From: Lysobacterales bacterium
Lineage (GTDB): Bacteria > Pseudomonadota > Gammaproteobacteria > Xanthomonadales > Xanthomonadaceae
Assembly (NCBI GenBank): GCA_015655355.1
Contig: JAATFG010000106.1
Coordinates: 1-64,000, forward strand
Direction of reading: 5' to 3'
DNA: 64,000 nucleotides
The position numbers and the translations under genes were made by a program. This document shows positions 46,649-54,605 of the stretch, piece after piece (within the stretch, counting starts at the first letter, position 1; every line of letters starts with the position of its first letter). The notes beneath the pieces were generated by a model. It saw nothing but the letters and a program-made list of their open reading frames with translations, did not search any database and was not told the DNA's origin.

Positions 46649-46676
46649 CGTCATTCCGGCAAAAGCCGGAATGACG
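46649..46676. repeat. REP-like inverted repeat / possible terminator
   Basis: CGTCATTCCGGC and GCCGGAATGACG form a perfect 12-bp stem around AAAA. This GTCATTCCGGC type of element is repeated many times in several proteobacterial genomes; I see one copy here. It lies between convergent ispB and the dienelactone hydrolase gene, 5 bp after the ispB stop, where it could act in transcript termination or 3'-end protection. Confidence 0.8.
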
Positions 46677-46683
46677 AGTGGAG

Positions 46684-47469
46684 TCACTCCGCGGCGAAGC
46701 GTCCCTTGAAGAACGCGTGCATCATCATGTACGCACGCCGCGCGGCGCGCTCGTTGTAGACGCAGCCCGGCGGCGAATTCGCGGTTTCCAGCGCAAAACA
46801 ATGCACCGCGCCGCTGAAGTTGACGAACTGCCAGTCGGCACCGGCATTGTCCATCTCGTCCCAGAACTTGGCGATGTCGGCATGGCTGATGTTAGGGTCG
46901 GCGGCGCCGTTGAGCACCAGCAGCGGCGTCTTGATCGCATCCTTTTCCGCCGGCCTGGCGGTCGTCAGCCCGCCATGGAAGGTGACGATGCCCGCCAGTT
47001 GCACGCCGCTGCGCGCCAGCTCCAGCACCGAACTGCCGCCGAAGCAGTAACCGAATGCGCCGAGCTTGTCCGCATCGACGTTCGCCTGCGCCTTCAGCAC
47101 GCCCAGCGCCTTGAGCATGCGCACACGCATGACGTCGGGATTCGGGTACAGCTTCTGCACCTGCGCCAGCGCTTCGTCGCCGTTCTGCGGGCGGATGCCC
47201 TTGCCGTACATGTCGACGACCAGCACCACGTAATCGCTGCCGGCCTGCTGCTTGGCCTTGTCCACCGTCGCATTGGTGACGCCGTACCAGTCCGGCACCA
47301 TCAGCAGGCCGGGGCGCTTCGCGCTCGTCGCATCGTCGTAGACGACGTAGCCGCTGAACACCTGCTTGTCGATCCTCCATTCCACCGGCTTGGCCTGCAT
47401 CGCCGCGAGAGCCGGCAACGAGAATGTCGCGGCCAGTGCCGCGAACAACAACACGAACCACTTGCGCAT
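46684..47469 (-). CDS. Exported dienelactone hydrolase family protein
   Basis: Alpha/beta hydrolase of 261 residues with a signal peptide (1-23, ending LPALAA). The nucleophile elbow is GYCFGG with Cys142, the cysteine type of dienelactone hydrolases; AADPNISH supplies the Asp and GAVHCFAL the His. Export is not expected for ring-cleavage catabolism, so the substrate may be an envelope or extracellular ester or lactone. It is convergent with ispB and stands alone. Confidence 0.88.
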   Translation of the reverse strand: MRKWFVLLFAALAATFSLPALAAMQAKPVEWRIDKQVFSGYVVYDDATSAKRPGLLMVPDWYGVTNATVDKAKQQAGSDYVVLVVDMYGKGIRPQNGDEALAQVQKLYPNPDVMRVRMLKALGVLKAQANVDADKLGAFGYCFGGSSVLELARSGVQLAGIVTFHGGLTTARPAEKDAIKTPLLVLNGAADPNISHADIAKFWDEMDNAGADWQFVNFSGAVHCFALETANSPPGCVYNERAARRAYMMMHAFFKGRFAAE

Positions 47470-47592
47470 GACACTTCTCCGCGTTGGACTGGGTTGAACA
47501 GCGTTTGCCCGAAAGCCGGCGCCGAGTGTAACTCCGTCCGATGACGCCGAATCGCTATGATTCGCACGTTTCCATCATGCGGATTCTCGCCC

Positions 47593-47952
47593 ATGTCGCC
47601 GTTCATCGCCCGCGCCCTTCCCGTCCTGCTGCTGTTCGGCTCGAATGTTTTCATGACGTTCGCCTGGTACGGGCATTTGAAGCACAAGTCCGCGCCCTTG
47701 TTCCTGACCATCCTCGCCAGCTGGGGCATCGCCTTCTTCGAGTACCTGCTGCAAGTGCCGGCCAACCGCATCGGCAGCGACACGTATTCGGTGGTGCAAC
47801 TGAAGACGATCCAGGAAATCGTCAGCCTGACCGTGTTCGCCGGCTTCTCCGCGTGGTTCCTCGACCAGCCGCTGAAATGGAACCACTACGCCGCGTTCGC
47901 GCTGATCGTCGGCGCGGCCGCGTTGATGTTCTATCAACCGGCGAAAACCTGA
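47593..47952 (+). CDS. DUF486 (DMT superfamily) membrane protein
   Basis: A 119-residue protein with four predicted helices, DMT-like. Family-typical segments are FGSNVFMTFAWYGHLK (26-41), ASWGIAFFEYLLQVPANRIG and LKTIQEIVSLTVFAGFSAWF. Function is unknown; small DMT proteins often work as dimers. The ATG at 47593 is preferred over one at 47557. Confidence 0.9.
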   Translation: MSPFIARALPVLLLFGSNVFMTFAWYGHLKHKSAPLFLTILASWGIAFFEYLLQVPANRIGSDTYSVVQLKTIQEIVSLTVFAGFSAWFLDQPLKWNHYAAFALIVGAAALMFYQPAKT

Positions 47953-48074
47953 GCCTCGCTGCCCGTCGCTGATTGGCAGGCTCGCGTCGTGCTGGATCAC
48001 CACGGTCTCGCGGATGACGACGAAGGACGAGCACCGCATGTCCATCAAGCGATGCTCATCCGGCCGCACTTTGG

Positions 48075-48686
48075 TCAAGTAGTGCGGGTATCGCTCCAGT
48101 CGATGATGAGCTTGCGATGGACGAAAAACCACCGGTCGCCGACCCGTGCGAAATCATCGTGATAGCGGATCGACAACAGCTGCAGCTTGCGCTCGCCGTT
48201 CTCCTCGAAAATCTGGTGCGCAAGGCAATACGATTCACCGACCGCGCGATCGCCCTGGATCACCACTGCGCTTTGGCCGTTGAAATGCGTGGTGTGCGTG
48301 TACTTGTCGAGCACCGCCAGCGCCTTCACGATTTCGGCCCGGCCGCGCCGGCCATCGATGGGCGCGCTCGTCGCCGGATCGGCGGTGTAGACATCGTAGC
48401 CGCCATCTTCGGTGAACAACCCCGCCTGCCGCTCCGCCAATCTGCGGTCGGCGCAATGCGCCCAAGCGTCGATCAACTCGCGGATGGCGATGCGATCCGC
48501 GGCCTCTCCGGCCAATGTCGTCGCCGACAGTGACGTCGTGTAGAGCGAATCCTGCGAAAGTGGCGTCATGTCCGTCCTCGAATTGCGGGGTGAATATTCG
48601 TCGGCAAACAATCTTGCGGAAAACATCCATGCGACCGCCGCGACAGCGGTCGCAAGCAAGCCGCGGCGCCTGATGTCGGCCGTCAT
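48075..48686 (-). CDS. Exported SnoaL/NTF2-like protein
   Basis: A 203-residue protein. The N-terminus RRRGLLATAVAAVAWMFSARLFA is a signal or membrane anchor with a Tat-like basic start. The rest (about 60-195) is a SnoaL-like NTF2 fold with IRELIDAWAHCADRRLAERQ, LFTEDGGYDVY and the C-terminal RWFFVHRKLIIDW. Such proteins act as small hydratases, isomerases or binding proteins. It follows the aldo/keto reductase gene by 11 bp and is likely co-transcribed with it. Confidence 0.8.
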   Translation of the reverse strand: MTADIRRRGLLATAVAAVAWMFSARLFADEYSPRNSRTDMTPLSQDSLYTTSLSATTLAGEAADRIAIRELIDAWAHCADRRLAERQAGLFTEDGGYDVYTADPATSAPIDGRRGRAEIVKALAVLDKYTHTTHFNGQSAVVIQGDRAVGESYCLAHQIFEENGERKLQLLSIRYHDDFARVGDRWFFVHRKLIIDWSDTRTT

Positions 48687-48697
48687 GGCGGCGCGCC

Positions 48698-49699
48698 TCA
48701 ATGCCCCAGGGTTTCCATCATGGCCGCCGAATAACGCTCGCCCGTCGCCGCACCGAACGGCGCGGCCGCGTCGAGCATGCGCAGTTCGTCATCGCTCAGG
48801 ACGACGTCGGCAGCCGCGATGTTTTCCTCGAGATACTTCACCCGTCGCGTGCCGGGAATCGGCACCGTGCCGACGTGCATCGCCCACGCGATCGCCAGTT
48901 GCGAAGGCGTGACCCCCTTGGCTTCCGCGATTTCGCTGACGCGTTCGACCAAGCGCAGATTGGCCCGGAGGTTCTCGCCCTGAAAGCGCGGATCGAAGCG
49001 GCGGAAATCGGTCGGCGCGAGTTGGTCGAAGTCCCTCAGTCCGCCGGACAGGAAACCGCGCCCCAGCGGCGAATATGAAACGAAGCCGATGCCGAGTTCG
49101 CGCACCGTGGCGAGCACGCCGTCGTGCTCGACGCCGCGCTCGAACAACGAGCATTCGCCCTGCACCGCCGTCAGCGGATGCGCCGCGTGCGCACTGCGGA
49201 TCGTCGCCGCCGACGCCTCGGACACGCCGATGCCGCGCAGCTTGCCCTGCCGCACCAGCTCGGACAGCACGCCGACGGTGTCCTCGATCGGCGTGGCCGG
49301 GTCGATGCGATGCAGGTACAGCAGATCGATGCAGTCCGTGCGCAGGCGTCGCAGCGAGCCTTCCACCGCCGCGCGCACGTGCGCCGGATCGCCGGTGACC
49401 ACCGGCTTGCCATCGATCATCGCCAGCTTGCCGTCGGCGTCGTACCCGAACCCGACCTTGGTGGCGAGGACGACCTTGTCGCGCTTTCCCGCGAAAGCCT
49501 TGCCCAGCAGTTCCTCGTTCGTGCGCGGCCCGTAGACCTCCGCCGTATCGAAGAACGTCACGCCCAGCTCCAGCGCCCGCGCCAGCGTGGCAAGGTTTTC
49601 GCGCTCGTCGCTGGGCCCGTAGGTCGCGCTCATGCCCATGCAGCCCAGTCCTTGGGCGCTGACGACCAGGCCTTGGCCACCAAGTTCCATGCGTTTCAT
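48698..49699 (-). CDS. Aldo/keto reductase
   Basis: NADPH-dependent oxidoreductase of 333 residues. The AKR tetrad is visible as Asp51 and Tyr56 (FFDTAEVYG), Lys81 (LATKVGF) and His130 (LYLHRID); the NADPH-binding VPIPGTRRVKYLEEN lies near the C-terminus. It is divergent from an AraC regulator of the YqhC type, an arrangement known in E. coli for aldehyde-detoxifying reductases, so a role in reducing reactive carbonyls is plausible. Confidence 0.93.
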   Translation of the reverse strand: MKRMELGGQGLVVSAQGLGCMGMSATYGPSDERENLATLARALELGVTFFDTAEVYGPRTNEELLGKAFAGKRDKVVLATKVGFGYDADGKLAMIDGKPVVTGDPAHVRAAVEGSLRRLRTDCIDLLYLHRIDPATPIEDTVGVLSELVRQGKLRGIGVSEASAATIRSAHAAHPLTAVQGECSLFERGVEHDGVLATVRELGIGFVSYSPLGRGFLSGGLRDFDQLAPTDFRRFDPRFQGENLRANLRLVERVSEIAEAKGVTPSQLAIAWAMHVGTVPIPGTRRVKYLEENIAAADVVLSDDELRMLDAAAPFGAATGERYSAAMMETLGH

Positions 49700-49846
49700 G
49701 TTCGCGCTCCCGAAAAGAATGAGGCGTGCATGTTGGAATCGCGCAGCCACCAAGCGGTAGAACGAAGCTGGCAAGCTCTTGCACGATCCTGCCGCCGGGG
49801 ATATTTCCGTGCGCGGATGGCTTAGCATCGCGGCAATCCATCGAAG

Positions 49847-50755
49847 ATGCCCGCCATGTCCGACCTGCAGGAACTGCGCACGCTGGTCGCCCGCCACACC
49901 GGAACGAAGCGCTCGGCCACCGTGCAAACCCGAATCCCGGGGCTGGTCGTGTCGGCGGCGCATTCGCCGACCGAACCCATCCACCACGTGTTCGAGCCGT
50001 TTTTCGTGCTTGTCGCCCAGGGCGGCAAGCACCTGATTCTTGGCGACAAGACCTACCGATACGGTTCCGGCGAATACCTGGTCGTCTCGGTGGACCTGCC
50101 GACCTCCACCCACGTCGAGTCCGCGACCGCGACCGATCCCTGCCTGTCCGTCGGCCTGATGCTGAAACCCGCCGCGGTGGCCGGCTTGCTGCTGGAAATC
50201 GCGGGCAACGTGCCGCCCGTCGCCACATTGGATCGCCCAGGTCTTGGCATCAGCAAGGCACCGCCCGAATTGCTGGATGCCGTGTTGCGCCTGTTGCGCT
50301 TGCTCGATCATGCCGACGACGCGCCCGTGCTGGCGCCGCTGATCGAACGCGAAATCCTGTGGCGGTTATTGAACGGCCCGCAGGGTGGCATGCTGCGCCA
50401 GATCGGCCTGGCGGACAGCCGCCTGGCGCAGATCGGCCGCACGATTCGCTGGTTGCGCGCGCATTACGCGGAAACGCCGCACATCGAGGCGCTGGCGACG
50501 ATGGCGAGCATGAGCGTCTCGGCATTCCACCGACATTTCCGCGCGATCACCACGATGACGCCGGTGCAGTACCAAAAGCAGGTGCGGCTGCAGGAAGCGC
50601 GCGTGCGCCTGCTTGCGCGGCAGGACGACGTCGCCAGCGTCGGCTTCGCGGTCGGTTACAACAGCCCTTCGCAATTCAGCCGCGAATACCTGCGCTTCTA
50701 TGGCGTGCCGCCCGGCAAGGACGCGACGCACTTGCGCGGCGTGGCTAGAACCTGA
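49847..50755 (+). CDS. AraC-family regulator (AraC_N / YqhC-like)
   Basis: A 302-residue regulator with the AraC_N type N-terminal domain (about 15-165; VFEPFFVLVAQGGKHLILGD, YLVVSVDLPTSTHV) and two C-terminal helix-turn-helix units (about 195-295; IEALATMASMSVSAFHRHFR, VGFAVGYNSPSQFSREYLRF). It faces the aldo/keto reductase gene across 147 bp and is its likely activator. An in-frame ATG at 49856 is an alternative start. Its 3' end overlaps the convergent DUF962 gene by 11 bp. Confidence 0.92.
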   Translation: MPAMSDLQELRTLVARHTGTKRSATVQTRIPGLVVSAAHSPTEPIHHVFEPFFVLVAQGGKHLILGDKTYRYGSGEYLVVSVDLPTSTHVESATATDPCLSVGLMLKPAAVAGLLLEIAGNVPPVATLDRPGLGISKAPPELLDAVLRLLRLLDHADDAPVLAPLIEREILWRLLNGPQGGMLRQIGLADSRLAQIGRTIRWLRAHYAETPHIEALATMASMSVSAFHRHFRAITTMTPVQYQKQVRLQEARVRLLARQDDVASVGFAVGYNSPSQFSREYLRFYGVPPGKDATHLRGVART

Positions 50756-51059
50756 TCTTGCCGACGAGGATGTCCTTGAACATCACCCAGTCGCCGGCCA
50801 GCGAATAGAACGGGAACTTGAACGTCGCCGGCCGGTTGCGCTCGAAGAAGAAGTGCCCGACCCAGGCAAAACCGTAGCCGCACGCCAGCATGCCGGCGAT
50901 GCCCCAAGGATTCCCGCTCCAGAGCGTCAGCGCGAGGATCAGCAACACGCCGCAACTGCCGATGAAATGCAGCCGGCGCGACGTGTGGTTGGAGTGTTCG
51001 CTCAGGTAGAACGGATAGAACTCGGCGAAACTGGCGAAGCTGCGGTCGGCGGTGTTCAT
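50745..51059 (-). CDS. DUF962 / Mpo1-like membrane protein
   Basis: A 104-residue protein with the DUF962 pattern: FAEFYPFYLSEHSNHTSRRL followed by HFIGS, two to three helices, and FAWVGHFFFERNRPATFKFP followed by FYSLAGDWVMF. The conserved His residues match those binding iron in yeast Mpo1, a dioxygenase of 2-hydroxy fatty acids; bacterial function is untested. It is convergent with, and overlaps, the AraC gene. Confidence 0.9.
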   Translation of the reverse strand: MNTADRSFASFAEFYPFYLSEHSNHTSRRLHFIGSCGVLLILALTLWSGNPWGIAGMLACGYGFAWVGHFFFERNRPATFKFPFYSLAGDWVMFKDILVGKIRF

Positions 51060-51133
51060 GGCGAGGCCTCGAAGGCGCGAACGACATGCAGGATTCTAAG
51101 CCCGTTGCGGCGCTGCAAAACCCTGGCGCGTGT

Positions 51134-51949
51134 TCAAGCGTCGCGCAGGCACCGCTTGGCTTGCACCCACAGCGCTTCCTGCTCGGCCAGCGATTTGTCC
51201 TGCAAGCGCGAACCGTGTTCGGCGGCGATGGCTTCCATCGTGCGGAAGCGCCGCTCGAACTTGGCGTTGGCGTGGCGCAGCGCAGCGCCGGCATCCACTC
51301 TCGCATGATGGGCGAGGCGAATGGCGACGAACAGCAGGTCGCCGATTTCGTCTTCCAGCTTCGCCGTGTCGCCCGCCGCGAACTCGGCGCGCACTTCCTC
51401 GATTTCCTCGTGCAGTTTGTCCAGCACCGGATTCGGGTCGGTCCAGTCGAAGCCGGTTTTCGCCGCGCGCGATTGCAGCTTCTGCGCGCGCAGCCATTCG
51501 GGCATGCCACGCGAGACGCCAGCCAGAGCGGAATCGTCGGTGTCGCCCTTCGCCGCGCGTTCGGCCTTCTTGATCTCGTTCCAGTTGGCGACGACGTTCT
51601 CCGCGCCATCGACTTGCGCCTCGCCGAACACGTGCGGATGCCGGCGCAGCATCTTGTCGGAAATAGCGCGCGCCACGTCCTCGAAGCCGAACGCGCCCTG
51701 CTCGCTCGCCATCTGCGCATGGAACACGACCTGCAGCAGCAAGTCGCCAAGTTCGTCCTTCAAGTCGTGCAAATCGTTGCGCGCGATCGCGTCGGCGACT
51801 TCGTAGGCTTCCTCGATCGTGTACGGCGCGATGCTCGAGAAATCCTGTTGCAGATCCCACGGGCAGCCGCCGTCGGGATTGCGCAGCGTGGCCATGATCG
51901 ACAGCAGTTCGTCGATCGGCTTTTCGCCGCTCACAGCCAGTCCTGCCAT
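51134..51949 (-). CDS. mazG: Nucleoside triphosphate pyrophosphohydrolase
   Basis: House-cleaning NTP pyrophosphatase of 271 residues with two MazG domains. Domain 1 shows GGCPWDLQQDFSSIAPYTIE, EEAYEVADAI and KDELGDLLLQVVFHA; domain 2 shows EEIEEVRAEF and LEDEIGDLLFVAI, each with the EExxE...ExxD metal site. Its start overlaps the 3' end of the cysQ-like gene by 19 bp; together with nudE this makes a three-gene run of phosphohydrolases. Confidence 0.94.
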   Translation of the reverse strand: MAGLAVSGEKPIDELLSIMATLRNPDGGCPWDLQQDFSSIAPYTIEEAYEVADAIARNDLHDLKDELGDLLLQVVFHAQMASEQGAFGFEDVARAISDKMLRRHPHVFGEAQVDGAENVVANWNEIKKAERAAKGDTDDSALAGVSRGMPEWLRAQKLQSRAAKTGFDWTDPNPVLDKLHEEIEEVRAEFAAGDTAKLEDEIGDLLFVAIRLAHHARVDAGAALRHANAKFERRFRTMEAIAAEHGSRLQDKSLAEQEALWVQAKRCLRDA

Positions 51950-52728
51950 GGCAGGCCGGCGTCGCCGAGGGCGATGAAATCGCCGTTGAGCAGCGAATCG
52001 TGCAGGTTGTAGCGGAACGGCTTGCCACTCGGCGCGAACAGCGCGCCGCCAGCGGCTTCGAGCACGCATTGGCCGGCAGCGGTGTCCCATTCGCTGGTCG
52101 GGCCGAAGCGCGGGTACACGTCGAGCGTGCCTTCGGCGATGCGGCAGAACTTCAGCGAGGAACCGAGCGCGACGATGGCGATGTCGCCCATCTTTTCCAG
52201 CATCGCCTGGGTGCGCGGGTCGCGATGCGAGCGGCTCGCGGCCACGTGCAGCGGACGCTCCGGCGCATGCCGCGTGCGCAGCGGGCGATTGACGTCGCCG
52301 CAATGCGCGCGCTTGAACGCGCCTTCGCCCTTCGCGCCGAACCACAATTCGCCGGTGGTCGGTTGCTGCACGACGCCGACCACGGATTCGTGTTCGTGGA
52401 TCAGCGCGATGTTGACGCTGAACTCGTCGTTGCGCTTGACGAATTCGCGGGTGCCGTCGAGTGGATCGACCAGCCAGTAGGTGTTCCATTTCTGCCGGGT
52501 CAGCCACGGGATGTCCGCCGCCTCTTCCGACAGCACCGGCCACTGCGGCGTGAGCTTCTGCAAGCCATCGACGATGATGCGGTGCGAGGCGAGGTCGGCA
52601 CGCGTCAGCGGCGAGGCGTCGGCCTTGTGTTCGACCGTGAAATCCTCGGCGTACACGTCGAGGATGGCCGCTGCCGCCAGTTCGGCCAACGCGATCACCG
52701 CTTCGCGCTGTTCGACGGTCAGCTTCAT
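51931..52728 (-). CDS. cysQ: 3'(2'),5'-bisphosphate nucleotidase
   Basis: Li+-sensitive phosphatase-fold enzyme of 265 residues that removes 3'-phosphoadenosine 5'-phosphate made in sulfate assimilation. Metal ligands are Glu68/Glu69 (LSEEA), DPLDGTREF (Asp88, Asp91) and a C-terminal EWDTAAG. The ATG at 52728 overlaps the end of nudE by 4 bp (ATGA type). Length and motifs fit CysQ rather than inositol monophosphatase. Confidence 0.93.
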   Translation of the reverse strand: MKLTVEQREAVIALAELAAAAILDVYAEDFTVEHKADASPLTRADLASHRIIVDGLQKLTPQWPVLSEEAADIPWLTRQKWNTYWLVDPLDGTREFVKRNDEFSVNIALIHEHESVVGVVQQPTTGELWFGAKGEGAFKRAHCGDVNRPLRTRHAPERPLHVAASRSHRDPRTQAMLEKMGDIAIVALGSSLKFCRIAEGTLDVYPRFGPTSEWDTAAGQCVLEAAGGALFAPSGKPFRYNLHDSLLNGDFIALGDAGLPWQDWL

Positions 52729-53294
52729 CGCCGCGCCTGCAGCCACTCGCGGGCGATGAACAGCGCGGCCAGCGAACGGCCTTCGCTGAAATCCTCGCGC
52801 AACATCAGCGCATCGAGCTTGTCCAGCTTCCACGGCAGCACTTCGAGTTCTTCCGGTTCGTCGCCGGCGAGTTTTTCCGGATACAGGTCGCGCGCCAGCA
52901 CGAGGAAGGTTTGATGCGACATGTAGGTCGGCGCGAGGCTCAATGCGCGCAGCACTTCGACGCGGCGCGCGCCGTAGCCGGCTTCTTCCTTCAATTCGCG
53001 GTCGGCGGCCTGCTCGGGCGTCTCGCCGTCGTCGATGCGGCCCTTGACCAAGCCCAGTTCGTAGCGGTGCACGCCAGCGGCGTATTCGCGCACCAGCAAC
53101 ACGGTGTCGTCGTCGAGCATCGGCACCACCACCACCGCACCGCTTCCGCGCGACACCTGGCGGTGATAGAGCCGACGCTCGCCGTTGGCGAATTCGAGGT
53201 CGATCTGCTCCATGTGCACGGGGCCGACATCCTGGCCGGTAATGCCGTGGATCACGGGCAAGGGGCGGGTCATGCGCTTGGCTTCCCTTATCAT
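52725..53294 (-). CDS. nudE: ADP compounds hydrolase, NudE-type Nudix enzyme
   Basis: A 189-residue Nudix hydrolase cleaving ADP-ribose, NADH or diadenosine polyphosphates. The Nudix box is complete: GRIDDGETPEQAADRELKEE followed by AGYG. It resembles NudE in LYPEKLAGDEPEELEVLPW. Two starts are possible, 53294 and 53273 (MTRPLP). It is first in the nudE-cysQ-mazG run and divergent from rsmE. Confidence 0.92.
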   Translation of the reverse strand: MIREAKRMTRPLPVIHGITGQDVGPVHMEQIDLEFANGERRLYHRQVSRGSGAVVVVPMLDDDTVLLVREYAAGVHRYELGLVKGRIDDGETPEQAADRELKEEAGYGARRVEVLRALSLAPTYMSHQTFLVLARDLYPEKLAGDEPEELEVLPWKLDKLDALMLREDFSEGRSLAALFIAREWLQARR

Positions 53295-53332
53295 GTGCGC
53301 TTCATCGGATTGCCATGTTAGCAGAGGCCGCC

Positions 53333-54064
53333 ATGCGCCTGACCCGCTGTTTCGTCGACGCGCCGCTCAAGCCCGGCAGCGACCTCGCCTTGCCGCCGGA
53401 TGTCGCCAATCATCTGGTCCGCGTGCTGCGTCTCGAAGCCGGCGACGAAGCCGTGCTGTTCAACGGCGACGGCAACGATTATGCGGCGCGGATCGCCGAA
53501 ACATCCAAGCGCGAAGTGCGCGTCGACGTGCTCGCGGCGCGCGAAGTGCGCAACGAGTCGCCGCTGCGCATCACCTTGCTGCAAGGCATCGCCCGCGGCG
53601 AGAAGATGGATTTGATCCTGCAAAAAGCCACCGAACTCGGCGTGCACGCGATCGTGCCGGTGAATTCGCAGCGCAGCGAAGTGAAACTCGACGCGCAGCG
53701 CGCGGCCAAGCGCCTCGAACATTGGCGCAGCGTGATCGTTTCCGCCTGCGAACAAAGCGGGCGCACGTTGGTGCCGGGGATTTCCGCGCCGGCGAACCTG
53801 GCGCAGGCCGCGCAAGCCAACGATTGCGCGCTGAAACTCACGCTCGATCCGGAAGGCGGATGCAAGCTGGTTTCGCTGCGCGCGCCGGAAAAGCTTTCGG
53901 TCTGCATCGCCATCGGCCCGGAAGGCGGCTGGTCGCCGCACGACCGCGATGCGTTGCAAAACGCGGGTTTCAGCGGCCTGCAACTCGGCCCGCGCATCCT
54001 GCGCACCGAGACTGCGGGGCTTGCCGCAATCGCGGCCTTGCAGGCGAAACTCGGCGATCTATGA
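53333..54064 (+). CDS. rsmE: 16S rRNA (uracil1498-N3)-methyltransferase
   Basis: SPOUT methyltransferase of 243 residues. It has a PUA-like N-terminal domain and a knotted SAM-binding domain with KMDLILQKATELGVHAIVPV, IGPEGGWS and LGPRILRTETA, the three RsmE signatures. The ATG at 53333 is preferred over one at 53315. It is convergent with the chpC-like gene. Confidence 0.95.
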   Translation: MRLTRCFVDAPLKPGSDLALPPDVANHLVRVLRLEAGDEAVLFNGDGNDYAARIAETSKREVRVDVLAAREVRNESPLRITLLQGIARGEKMDLILQKATELGVHAIVPVNSQRSEVKLDAQRAAKRLEHWRSVIVSACEQSGRTLVPGISAPANLAQAAQANDCALKLTLDPEGGCKLVSLRAPEKLSVCIAIGPEGGWSPHDRDALQNAGFSGLQLGPRILRTETAGLAAIAALQAKLGDL

Positions 54065-54107
54065 AGCAGCGCCAAGACGCCGCCTGGGGGATTCGTAGGC
54101 GCTGGCG

Positions 54108-54575
54108 TCAGACCGTCTGCGCCAGCGCTTCCTCGACCATCGTCTCGATCTTGTCGAGGTCCGGCAGCAACGCGGTTTCGCTGCCGACCAGCACGCGCAT
54201 CAGCACGCCCGACGGCAGCGCGTCCTCGGACGCGTCGGCGAGCAGGCCGTCGCGCGGCACCGTGGCCAGGCGCGGGAACGACGGCGTCAACAGCGCGATG
54301 TAGGGCAGGTCCTTGCGCCCGCCGAGCGCTTTCAGCACCACGATCTTGCTGTTGCCGGCGACGCCTTCGTTGGCCAGCCCGGAAAGGCGCGCCAGCGAAA
54401 CCAGCGGCACGTACCAGCCATGCCAGTCGATCGCGCCGACCAGCCACAGCGGCGCGTTCGGGATCGGGTCGACCGGCACCCGCGCCAACACTTCGGCAAC
54501 GGTCGCGTTCGGCAGCAACACGCGTTCGTCGGCGACCTGCACCAGTACGCCACGCAGTTCGTCATTGGCGGCCAT
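54108..54575 (-). CDS. chpC: CheW-like coupling protein, ChpC-type
   Basis: A 155-residue CheW-domain protein, the last gene of the Pil-Chp chemosensory operon. Segments LLPNATVAEVLARVPVDPIP, LWLVGAIDWHGWYVPLVSLA and LPDLDKIETMVEEAL follow the CheW fold. In Pseudomonas, ChpC is an accessory coupling protein linking PilJ-type receptors or other inputs to ChpA. The gene begins 30 bp after the CheB-like gene. Confidence 0.87.
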   Translation of the reverse strand: MAANDELRGVLVQVADERVLLPNATVAEVLARVPVDPIPNAPLWLVGAIDWHGWYVPLVSLARLSGLANEGVAGNSKIVVLKALGGRKDLPYIALLTPSFPRLATVPRDGLLADASEDALPSGVLMRVLVGSETALLPDLDKIETMVEEALAQTV

Positions 54576-54605
54576 GCGCGCCCTCCTTCATCGGCAGCAA
54601 CTCGA

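Noticed and set aside
47953-48074. Leftover open frame after the SnoaL-like gene (MRCSSFVVIRETVVIQHDA)
   Set aside because: Short, no start signal or family match; treated as intergenic.
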